Source: Methyloversatilis discipulorum
GTDB lineage: Bacteria > Pseudomonadota > Gammaproteobacteria > Burkholderiales > Rhodocyclaceae
DNA: 64,000 nucleotides
NCBI RefSeq assembly: GCF_000527135.1
Contig: NZ_AZUP01000001.1
Location: forward strand, 2,232,001-2,296,000
Reading direction: 5' to 3'
Shown here: piece by piece, positions 34,364-40,614 of the stretch
How positions within the stretch are numbered: the first letter of the stretch is position 1
Layout: each line of letters starts with the position of its first letter
The notes under the pieces: generated by a model
What the model saw: only the letters and a program-made list of their open reading frames with translations
What the model was told of the DNA's origin: nothing
The model's database searches: none
Program-made: the position numbers and the translations under genes

Positions 34364-34764
34364 CCCAGCCGCACCGCCCGGCCGTGGCGGTCTATCGGCA
34401 TCAGGCCATCGAGCCGGCCGGCCTTGACCGATTCGACCATGCGGTCGAGTGCGCGATCGACGTCGGCACTGGCCGGCGGCTGACCGCCGCGTCCGGACAG
34501 CGCGGCGACGAAGGCGATGGCCCAGTCGGGCGCGAACAGGCGCGACTCCTCGACCAGCGCGGCGAAGTCCTGCAGTTCGTGCGGCGACTTGTCGACGCAG
34601 ACCTGGGGCACCAGCGCGCCGCCCTGCCCCGCCTCGAAGCGGGCGCGCTCGGTGGCGGTGGCGCCGTCCGGCAGTTCGGCGCGGGCAAACACCAGCAGCA
34701 GGCGCTGCGGCTCGGCTTGCTGGCGGGCGGCGGCGAGCAGGTCATCGAAGGTGGCAATCTGCAT
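34360..34764 (-). CDS. conserved hypothetical protein of the NO-response operon
   Basis: A 134-residue soluble protein beginning MQIATFDDLLAAARQQAEPQ, with a core QRLLLVFARAELPDGATATER and a Cys-containing VPQVCVDKSPHELQDFAALV. The middle FAPDWAIAFVAALSGRGGQP may be a second structural part. Similar small proteins appear near nnrS in denitrifiers and are sometimes labelled as ribonucleotide reductase subunit alpha, but it has none of the expected catalytic motifs. It overlaps the NnrS-like gene and lies 30 bp after the DUF59 gene. Function unknown. Confidence 0.7.
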   Translation of the reverse strand: MQIATFDDLLAAARQQAEPQRLLLVFARAELPDGATATERARFEAGQGGALVPQVCVDKSPHELQDFAALVEESRLFAPDWAIAFVAALSGRGGQPPASADVDRALDRMVESVKAGRLDGLMPIDRHGRAVRLG

Positions 34765-34794
34765 GCGGAAGGCTCCGTGAATGTTGGCTGTCGG

Positions 34795-35106
34795 TTACCA
34801 GCCGAAGCGTAGCTGCAATGCCGGACTCATGCGGCCCGGATGCCACTCGGTGTCCCAGTCGAACTCAACGTGCACCACCCAGCCGGGCGGGCAGGCGGCG
34901 CGCAGCGCGGCGGTTGCGTCCTCGATCAGCACCTCGCCCATCGGGCAGGTGGCGCTGGTCGGAATGAGCACGACGTCCACGCGGCCGTCACCGATGTCGA
35001 TGTGCTTGAGCAGACCGAGATCGACGATGCTCTCCGCCAGCTCCGGGTCGGGCACGGTGTGCAGCGCGGCTCGCAGTGCGTCTATGGTCGGAATGTTCGA
35101 TGTCAT
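34795..35106 (-). CDS. DUF59/MIP18-family iron-sulfur assembly factor (PaaD/SufT-like)
   Basis: A 103-residue protein of the metal-sulfur cluster assembly family: LRAALHTVPDPELAESIVDLG (in part: VPDPELAESIVDLGLL), DVVLIPTSATCPMGEVL with the family Cys after T-x-x-x, and a C-terminal WDTEWHPGRMSPALQLRFG. Members help insert or repair Fe-S clusters. The position directly after nsrR (ATGA overlap) suggests repair of NO-damaged clusters, or loading the NsrR cluster. Ribosome site AGGAGG lies 7 nt before the ATG. Confidence 0.85.
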   Translation of the reverse strand: MTSNIPTIDALRAALHTVPDPELAESIVDLGLLKHIDIGDGRVDVVLIPTSATCPMGEVLIEDATAALRAACPPGWVVHVEFDWDTEWHPGRMSPALQLRFGW

Positions 35107-35543
35107 GACACCCTCCTGAGCGATGCGACGGCAACGGGCGTCTGCGCCAGCAGGTCGGCCAGCGTATGACCGTCGAGATGGGCGAGAAAGGCCTGCAGCG
35201 CACCATCGACGATGGCGGTGAGCCGGCAGCGCCCGTCCAGCGTACAGCCGGTGCGCGGCGTGTCGGTCAGGCACTCGACCAGGCGGAAGTCCGGCTCGAC
35301 GCTGCGCACCACCGCACCGAGGCGGATGTCGGCCGGCGCCTGCGCCAGCCGCATGCCGCCGCCCTTGCCGCGCACCGTATCGAGCCAGCCGGCGAGCGCG
35401 AGCTGGTGCGTCACCTTCATCAGGTGCGCTTCGGAAATGCCGTAGGCCTGCGCCACCTCGGCGATTGTGCACAGCCGCTCCGGATGCTGCCCCACGTGCA
35501 TCAGCAGGCGCAGCGCGTAGTCGGTCATCGTCGTCAGGCGCAT
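35103..35543 (-). CDS. nsrR: Rrf2-family nitric-oxide-sensing repressor NsrR
   Basis: A 146-residue Rrf2-family regulator: MRLTTMTDYALRLLMHVGQH is the classic NsrR start, followed by the winged helix AEVAQAYGISEAHLMKVTHQ and the wing RGKGGGMRLAQAP. Three Cys expected to hold the [4Fe-4S] or [2Fe-2S] cluster appear in VECLTDTPRTGCTLDGRC. NO would destroy the cluster and relieve repression. It starts 2 bp after the nnrS stop and overlaps the DUF59 gene, so it is autoregulated with its operon if nnrS is its target. Confidence 0.93.
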   Translation of the reverse strand: MRLTTMTDYALRLLMHVGQHPERLCTIAEVAQAYGISEAHLMKVTHQLALAGWLDTVRGKGGGMRLAQAPADIRLGAVVRSVEPDFRLVECLTDTPRTGCTLDGRCRLTAIVDGALQAFLAHLDGHTLADLLAQTPVAVASLRRVS

Positions 35544-35545
35544 GT

Positions 35546-36781
35546 TCAGCTCCGGCGCGGCGTGATGGAGACCGCCTGAACCGCCGGCCCGGCGCGGTCC
35601 GGCCGCGGCCGGATCATCATCGGGAAGAAGCGCCACAGGTAGAGCGCGAAGGCGAGCGCCCATGCTGTCGCGGCCAGGTGCAGCAGGTGCACCGACGCGG
35701 CCGACGGCTGCAGTGCGGCCAGGCGCAGCACGACTGCGGCGATCACCAGCGCATAGGCCGCGACCATGCTGCGGTCGGTGTCCAGCGGCCGGCCGAGGTG
35801 ACCGAGCGCGGTGCGCGTGATCATGCCGATGATGAGCACCGAAAAACCACCCATCGCGATCACATGCACGTGCAGTGCAGCCGGCGCCGGGCTGCCTGCG
35901 GCGTGCGCCGCCGCCAGCAGCAGACCGGCACCGAGCGATACGTAGCCGACGTACAGAATCCACAGCAACGGCTTGTGCAGTACGCGCCACGGCTTCCAGC
36001 TCGCCCACTGCACGAGCGTAATGCCACCGGCCGCCGCGAGCGCGGCGGCCTGCACCAGCGGCCAGCCGGCGAGCAGACCGAGCACCGCCAGCGCACTGGC
36101 GATCAACTGCGCCATGCCGCTTTTCAGATGAGTGGGCACGGTCAGGCCGGGCACTGCGCGCATGGCGAAGAAAGGAATGACGCGTCGTGCGACCAGCAGC
36201 GTGAGCAGCGCCATCACCAGCAGACCGGCATTGAAATGCTGCATCAGCGTCGCGTAGTCGCCGGCACGGGTGGCCATCAGGAAGGCGGCGTCGGTCATGC
36301 CAAGCGCCAGCAGCATGAAGGGCACGGCGTAGTTGCGGGTGTTGCGCGACAGCAGCACCGAGCGCCCGAGTGCCGCTGCGGCCAGCGCGAAGAAGGCGAC
36401 GTCGGCCAGCGCACCGACCAGGAAGGCGGCGTCGCCCGGCAGCAGGAAGGCGGCGCGCGCCACCATCCAGGGCAGGCAGAGCGCGGCCAGCGCACGCCCT
36501 TCGATCGGGTTGATGCCAGTCCAGGCGCCGCCGGCGGTCATCAGGAAGCCGACCGCTATGGTGGCGACGAAGCCCCACAGCATTTCATGCGCGTGCCAGG
36601 CCAGGCCGCCCAACGTGCCACCCGCCCACTGCGGCGCGAATATCCACAACGCCACGGCAAGCAGTGCCCACAGCGCACCGGCCAGGTAGAGCGGGCGGAA
36701 GCCCATTTCGAGGAAGGCGTCGGCCGAAGGCGCGTGCGCCGGGCCGGTCGCCGGTTCGTCGATGGAAAGCAGGATGGCCAT
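35546..36781 (-). CDS. nnrS: NnrS heme/copper membrane protein
   Basis: A 411-residue protein with twelve predicted membrane helices. The NnrS pattern is clear: AFLEMGFRPLYLAGALWALL at the start, WHAHEMLWGFVATIAVGFLM, MTAGGAWTGINPIEGR and later HVHVIAMGGFSVLIIGMITR (His-rich). NnrS binds heme and copper in Rhodobacter and protects cells from NO damage. It is first in the minus-strand operon nnrS-nsrR-DUF59-(134 aa)-NnrS-like-5-FCL-ravA-viaA-DUF364, whose genes mostly overlap. An FNR/DNR-like site lies upstream. Confidence 0.92.
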   Translation of the reverse strand: MAILLSIDEPATGPAHAPSADAFLEMGFRPLYLAGALWALLAVALWIFAPQWAGGTLGGLAWHAHEMLWGFVATIAVGFLMTAGGAWTGINPIEGRALAALCLPWMVARAAFLLPGDAAFLVGALADVAFFALAAAALGRSVLLSRNTRNYAVPFMLLALGMTDAAFLMATRAGDYATLMQHFNAGLLVMALLTLLVARRVIPFFAMRAVPGLTVPTHLKSGMAQLIASALAVLGLLAGWPLVQAAALAAAGGITLVQWASWKPWRVLHKPLLWILYVGYVSLGAGLLLAAAHAAGSPAPAALHVHVIAMGGFSVLIIGMITRTALGHLGRPLDTDRSMVAAYALVIAAVVLRLAALQPSAASVHLLHLAATAWALAFALYLWRFFPMMIRPRPDRAGPAVQAVSITPRRS

Positions 36782-36838
36782 GTTCGCGGTCCGTCAGGTT
36801 GACGGCAGCAAACATATATCTTCGAGGAATCTTAAAAC

Positions 36839-36852
36839 TTGATACAGGACAA
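36839..36852 (-). promoter_or_regulatory. FNR/DNR-type box upstream of nnrS
   Basis: The minus strand reads TTGTC-CTGT-ATCAA: right half perfect, left half one mismatch from TTGAC. Class II spacing gives a start near 36804. TATATG at 36813-36818 is a fitting -10 element. An A/T-rich AAGAT...AAGATATAT stretch (36816-36833) overlaps the -10 and is a loose candidate for NsrR binding. Confidence 0.5.
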
Positions 36853-36876
36853 GCCGGGCGTTGTCGCCCACCGGAA

Positions 36877-37206
36877 TCAGCGGCTGGCGGAATCCTGTTC
36901 GCTGCGGATGACCTCACCCTCGATGATGCGACCGCCGCTCGCCGGCACGTCGCCGAAGGGCGTCTGCATAGGATTGTCCATCTGTTCGCGCATGCGCCGG
37001 CGCAGTTCCCGCGTCTTCCACCACATGAAGCCCCAGAACAGCAGGCCGCCGACCACCGCCACCGCGACGATCACCACCGAGAACATGAGCCCGAGCACCA
37101 GCAGGCCGCCCGCGGCAATAAGCGCGAACAGCTTGCCGAAGAAGCCCTTGGGCTGGAGGTGGATCTGACGGCCGTGCAGGCGCCGGGAGGATGGATCGGT
37201 GTACAT
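36877..37206 (-). CDS. small membrane protein, function unknown
   Basis: A 109-residue protein: basic N-terminus (MYTDPSSRRLHGRQIHLQPK), two closely spaced hydrophobic helices (FALIAAGGLLVLGLMFSVVI and VAVVGGLLFWGFMWW), then a hydrophilic tail with RRRMREQMDNPMQTPFGD and IIEGEVIRSEQ. The tail ending in a GRIIEGEVI-type stretch is seen in many small betaproteobacterial inner-membrane proteins. No name can be given. It is upstream of nnrS on the same strand but separated by the nnrS promoter region. Confidence 0.7.
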   Translation of the reverse strand: MYTDPSSRRLHGRQIHLQPKGFFGKLFALIAAGGLLVLGLMFSVVIVAVAVVGGLLFWGFMWWKTRELRRRMREQMDNPMQTPFGDVPASGGRIIEGEVIRSEQDSASR

Positions 37207-37304
37207 GCGTGGGCGCCCCTGTCTGTGCGAACTGTCGATATGGGGCTGACCGCAGGCGCTTGCAAGGGTTCGCCGCGATGGCCCGAGGCGCGGGGTCAGA
37301 GGTC

Positions 37305-37475
37305 CTGCTGTGGGAGGGGTCTTCTGGCCCCGACAGCGGCCTGTATTGAAGCCCGCGGACTGCAGACGCCGCGTCGCGGTCAGAAGACCGCTCCCACAGG
37401 GGTGGGCGCGCGATCCACGATCTGAGCCTGGGGCCGGGGTTCTGTGGGAGGGGTCTTCTGACCCCGACAGCGGCC
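37305..37475. repeat. cluster of three REP elements
   Basis: Three REPs in alternating orientation: CTGTGGGAGGGGTCTTCTGG-CCCCGACAGCGG (37308-37338), GTCGCGGTCAGAAGACCGCT-CCCACAGG (37372-37399, inverted) and CTGTGGGAGGGGTCTTCTGA-CCCCGACAGCGG (37442-37473). Stems are GGGGTC/GACCCC (or GGCCCC) and GCGGTC/GACCGC. They fill the gap between the small membrane protein and the PilZ gene. Confidence 0.75.
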
Positions 37476-37506
37476 GGGACCAGAACCTGCAGCCGGAGGG
37501 CTGCGA

Positions 37507-38226
37507 CTACAGCCGCCGGTGCGGCTGCTCCACCAGGTTCTGATAGACGTAGCTCTTCAGGAACACCGAGGTCTGCGCGTTGATGTCGTCGAACTCGACG
37601 CCATAAGCAGGTTCGCCGGTGTCGGGGATCTCGTGACGGTTGCGGATATGGCCTCCGACGACGACACGGGTGCGCACCTTGTGGATGTCCAGTATCAGCT
37701 CCAGCGACACTTTGTCGCCCACCTCGCGCCCCGGCTGCCACACGCGCACTTCGGCGCCGGTGGCACTGAGGTTGGTGACCACGGTGGGCACCGGCTCGTC
37801 GGCGTCCATCACGCGCGCCGTGATCGACGTGGCGATGCGCTCGGCATTGCGGATCTGCCGCATCGAAATGCGGCGCGGGAATTCGAGATGCAGGTATTCG
37901 AAGGGGCGCACCGAACGTTTGCCGACGACGGTGCTGAAACCATAGGCGTGGCGACCGGAGAAGGCGCGCACGCTGATGGTGTCACCTTCGATCGGGGGGC
38001 CGGCCCAGGGACGCGTATCCGGCATCGTCACCAGCACGCTCAGCTCGTTCACCCAGCCGATCAGCTTGACCACGCCCGGCTGGTCGCCGAGCTTGGCCGG
38101 CGGTTCGATCACCATGCGGTCACCGACCTTGAGGCCGATGTCCTTGAACAGCACATCCTGCAGCGTGGTCGCGGCGTCGCCGGTCTTGACGGCGTCTTCG
38201 ATGGGGCTGGTGGCTCTGGTGTTCAT
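37507..38226 (-). CDS. YcgR-like flagellar brake protein with PilZ domain
   Basis: A 239-residue cytoplasmic protein with an N-terminal YcgR/PilZN domain (DIGLKVGDRMVIEPPAKLGD and VVGKRSVRPFEYLHLEFPRR) and a C-terminal PilZ domain. The c-di-GMP-binding parts are the Arg-rich start RRISMRQIRNAERI and TNLSATGAEV, which matches D/NxSxxG. YcgR proteins slow the flagellar motor when c-di-GMP rises. Other flagellar genes are not in the window. A clear ribosome site is not seen at the chosen ATG. Confidence 0.85.
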   Translation of the reverse strand: MNTRATSPIEDAVKTGDAATTLQDVLFKDIGLKVGDRMVIEPPAKLGDQPGVVKLIGWVNELSVLVTMPDTRPWAGPPIEGDTISVRAFSGRHAYGFSTVVGKRSVRPFEYLHLEFPRRISMRQIRNAERIATSITARVMDADEPVPTVVTNLSATGAEVRVWQPGREVGDKVSLELILDIHKVRTRVVVGGHIRNRHEIPDTGEPAYGVEFDDINAQTSVFLKSYVYQNLVEQPHRRL

Positions 38227-38362
38227 TGTTGTTCCGACACGGCATGAGGCGTTGATCGGCTACCCGAAACGGTCTTAACGATTCATCCGCGTGGAACTGA
38301 AGGGGCCGGAGGCCGCCGGCGCAAAAAAAATTTACATTTCACGCACCGGCGGGCCAGCGCCT

Positions 38363-38833
38363 TCAGAGCAGGTGCTTCGCCGCCTCCAGACCCTTCTGCG
38401 CGCACTCCTCGTCCTCCGCCTCGCTGCCACCGCTGACGCCGACGCCACCGATGTGCGCGCCCTTCGACGTCATGATGGGCAGGCCACCGATGATGGAAGT
38501 GGTGCGCGGCAGCACTTCCGCGCCCGGAATGCCCTTGGCCAGATCGCGGAACTGACGGGTGGACACCGGCAGGCTGGCCGAGGTGTCGGCCTTCAGTCGC
38601 GCGACCTGCACGCTGATCAGGATGCTGCCGTCCATCCGGCTGAAGTACTTCGGGTTGCCGGCGCTGTCATGCACCGCGGTGATCATGCGCCAGCCCTTGC
38701 CGGCGGCGTACTTCTCGCAGCCCTCGGCAATGGCCTTGGCGGTGGCCAGGTCGAGCGCCGGCTGCGCGGTCTGTGCGTATGCGCAGCCGGCCGCGAGGGC
38801 AAGGGCGAGCGCTGCGGTGATGCGTGCTTTCAT
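38363..38833 (-). CDS. GlcG/HbpS-family exported heme-binding-like protein
   Basis: A 156-residue protein with a signal peptide (MKARITAALALALAAGCAYA) and a GlcG/HbpS fold: LDLATAKAIAEGCEKYAAGK, MITAVHDSAGNPKYFSRMDG, TSIIGGLPIMTSKGAHIGGV and GVSGGSEAEDEECAQKGLEA. Members are found in operons of PQQ alcohol dehydrogenases and glycolate use. HbpS itself binds heme. It is the last gene of the PQQ dehydrogenase operon, 31 bp after a cytochrome gene. Its role, possibly cofactor or redox sensing in the periplasm, is unproven. Confidence 0.85.
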   Translation of the reverse strand: MKARITAALALALAAGCAYAQTAQPALDLATAKAIAEGCEKYAAGKGWRMITAVHDSAGNPKYFSRMDGSILISVQVARLKADTSASLPVSTRQFRDLAKGIPGAEVLPRTTSIIGGLPIMTSKGAHIGGVGVSGGSEAEDEECAQKGLEAAKHLL

Positions 38834-38864
38834 ATCGTGTTCTCCTTGTTGTGGTGTGACAGGC

Positions 38865-39296
38865 TCAGAACCAGTTTTCGTCGTCGGCCGCGTCGGCCTT
38901 CTTGTCGGCGATCTGCACGCGCTTCGCCTCCTCGCGCAGGAAAGCGATGATCTGGCGGATCTCTTCCGGCTTGAGCGCCGGGCCGAAGCCGCCCATCTGG
39001 GTGTTTGGCCGGCCTTCGGAAATGATCTTGAACATGTAGTCGTCGCTGTTCGCGCCACCCGGGCCCCAGGCGCCCTTGACCAGTTGCGGGCCCTTGCCGC
39101 CCTTGCCGCGCGAGTTGTGGCACTGCTGGCAGTTGCGACCGAACAGCTCCTCGCCTGCGCTGGCGTCGCTGGCGGCCGGCGTATTGCCGCCGCCGGGACC
39201 GCCCGGACCGAAGGCCGAAACCTGGGTGACGCCGAGCGTCAGCATGAGGGCCGCAACGCCGCGCGCGACCCTGCGTATCAGGGGGTAGGTCATCAA
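38865..39296 (-). CDS. periplasmic monoheme cytochrome c (first of a near-duplicate pair)
   Basis: A 143-residue exported protein with signal peptide (RRVARGVAALMLTLGVTQVSA), a Gly/Pro-rich linker, a heme site CQQCH in ELFGRNCQQCHNSRGKGGKG and a Met ligand in GRPNTQMGGFGP. The last helix is EEIRQIIAFLREEAKRVQ and the tail is rich in Asp/Glu and aromatic residues (DDENWF). The neighbour encoded at 39356-39775 shares an identical core of over 35 residues around the heme. Likely an electron acceptor of the PQQ dehydrogenase of this operon. ATG at 39293 is an alternative start. Confidence 0.88.
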   Translation of the reverse strand: MMTYPLIRRVARGVAALMLTLGVTQVSAFGPGGPGGGNTPAASDASAGEELFGRNCQQCHNSRGKGGKGPQLVKGAWGPGGANSDDYMFKIISEGRPNTQMGGFGPALKPEEIRQIIAFLREEAKRVQIADKKADAADDENWF

Positions 39297-39355
39297 ATGT
39301 GCTCCATCAGAAATGCGTGAAATCCGGCCGCACCGAACGCCAGCCGGACGCTGGA

Positions 39356-39775
39356 TCAGAACCAGAGATCGTCCTCGGCACCGGCCTTCGATTTCTCGGC
39401 CGCCTTGACGCGTTTCGCTTCCTCGCGCAGGAAGGCGACGATCTGCCAGATTTCCTGCTGCGTCAGCGCCGGGCCGAAGCCGCCCATCTGCGTGTTCGGG
39501 CGCCCGTTGGCAATGATTCCGAACATGTAGCCGTCACTGTTGGCACCGCCCGGCCCCCAGGCGCCCTTGACCAGCTGCGGGCCCTTGCCGCCCTTGCCGC
39601 GCGAGTTGTGACACTGCTGGCAGTTGCGGCCGAACAGCTCTTCGCCCGCTTTCGCAGCTTCCGGGTCGTTGGTCAGCGGATTGGTGGCCGGTATGGCGTC
39701 GTCGGCCTGCGCTCCGGCGATCAGGCCAGCGAGCAGCAGGCTCGCTGCGATGACACGAAACATCTGCAACTCCAT
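39356..39775 (-). CDS. periplasmic monoheme cytochrome c (second of a near-duplicate pair)
   Basis: A 139-residue protein with signal peptide (MELQMFRVIAASLLLAGLIAGAQA), heme site CQQCH, Met ligand in GRPNTQMGGFGPALTQQEIW and acidic aromatic tail (AEDDLWF). Its core around the heme is nearly identical to the adjacent cytochrome, also at the DNA level, while the signal peptides and linkers differ. This points to tandem duplication with a conserved core. It lies 42 bp after the binding-protein gene and 60 bp before the other cytochrome gene. Confidence 0.88.
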   Translation of the reverse strand: MELQMFRVIAASLLLAGLIAGAQADDAIPATNPLTNDPEAAKAGEELFGRNCQQCHNSRGKGGKGPQLVKGAWGPGGANSDGYMFGIIANGRPNTQMGGFGPALTQQEIWQIVAFLREEAKRVKAAEKSKAGAEDDLWF

Positions 39776-39818
39776 TCGAATGCGGTGGCGCCAGCGACGA
39801 GCCGCCAGCGCCGGTGAA

Positions 39819-40577
39819 TCACGGGAAGCCGGCCCGACGGGCGGCGGCGTCCAGCGTGCCGTCGGCCTTGAGCGCCGCCAGCGCCTGGTTCACGGCGCTG
39901 CCGAGCGCCGCATCGGCGCGCCGGCTGGCGATGACGAAGCGGGTGGTCAGCGACGGTTCGTTCAGCACCTGGCGTACGCCGATGCCGTCCGGCGGCGGAG
40001 CGTCAGCCAGGCGGCCGGCCCACACCAGTGCGCCAGCGATCTCGCCGCGCGCGAGCGCGTCCATCAACTGCCGGTGATTGCCGTAGGGCGTGCGGTTGTA
40101 GCCACCGGCCAGCAGGTGCAGGTCGGCCGGCGTGGCGGTGACGGCACCGACCTTGGCCTTGCCCAGATCGGACAGCGACTTCACCTTGCCGGCGACCGGC
40201 GCGACCAGCACGTAGCCGACCGACAGATAGGGCGTGGAGGCAACCAGGCCGCGTTCGGCCAGGTCCTCACCGCCGCCCTCGGTTTCCGGCAGGCCGACGA
40301 ACAGATCGCAGGTGCCGGCCTGTATCGACTGCTTGAGCGCGCGCCCCATGCCGCCGCGCGACGGCACGACGATCCAGTTCAGTTTCGCTTCGCGGCCGAG
40401 CTTCGCCGCCAGCGCCTGCACGACGTCGACGTCGAGGCCACGGGCGCCATCACTGCTGGACGAGAACGGTTCGTTGCCGTCGACCACGCAGGCGGTGAGC
40501 GGCGCTGCCGACACGAGTGAAGAAAGCGCCAGTGCGAGCGCGCAGGCGACGGTGCGGATTGCGGAGGACTTCGTCAT
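39819..40577 (-). CDS. periplasmic solute-binding-like protein of the MoxJ/XoxJ type
   Basis: A 252-residue protein with signal peptide (TVACALALALSSLVSA) and a family 3 extracellular solute-binding fold: LTACVVDGNEPFSSSSDGAR, LDVDVVQALAAKLGREAKLN and LFVGLPETEGGGEDLAERGL. In methylotroph operons such proteins (MxaJ, XoxJ) sit next to the dehydrogenase and cytochrome and help assembly or activation of the enzyme. This is the order seen here, so an XoxJ-like role is preferred over a transport role; no ABC permease or ATPase is nearby. Confidence 0.8.
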   Translation of the reverse strand: MTKSSAIRTVACALALALSSLVSAAPLTACVVDGNEPFSSSSDGARGLDVDVVQALAAKLGREAKLNWIVVPSRGGMGRALKQSIQAGTCDLFVGLPETEGGGEDLAERGLVASTPYLSVGYVLVAPVAGKVKSLSDLGKAKVGAVTATPADLHLLAGGYNRTPYGNHRQLMDALARGEIAGALVWAGRLADAPPPDGIGVRQVLNEPSLTTRFVIASRRADAALGSAVNQALAALKADGTLDAAARRAGFP

Positions 40578-40614
40578 GACGATGCGGGGCGCCCTTGCGG
40601 GCGCCCCGGCTCCA

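Noticed and set aside
34360..34764. Ribonucleotide reductase subunit for the 134-aa protein
   Set aside because: Such labels occur for similar proteins, but it has no catalytic Cys set, radical site or ATP cone. Left as hypothetical.
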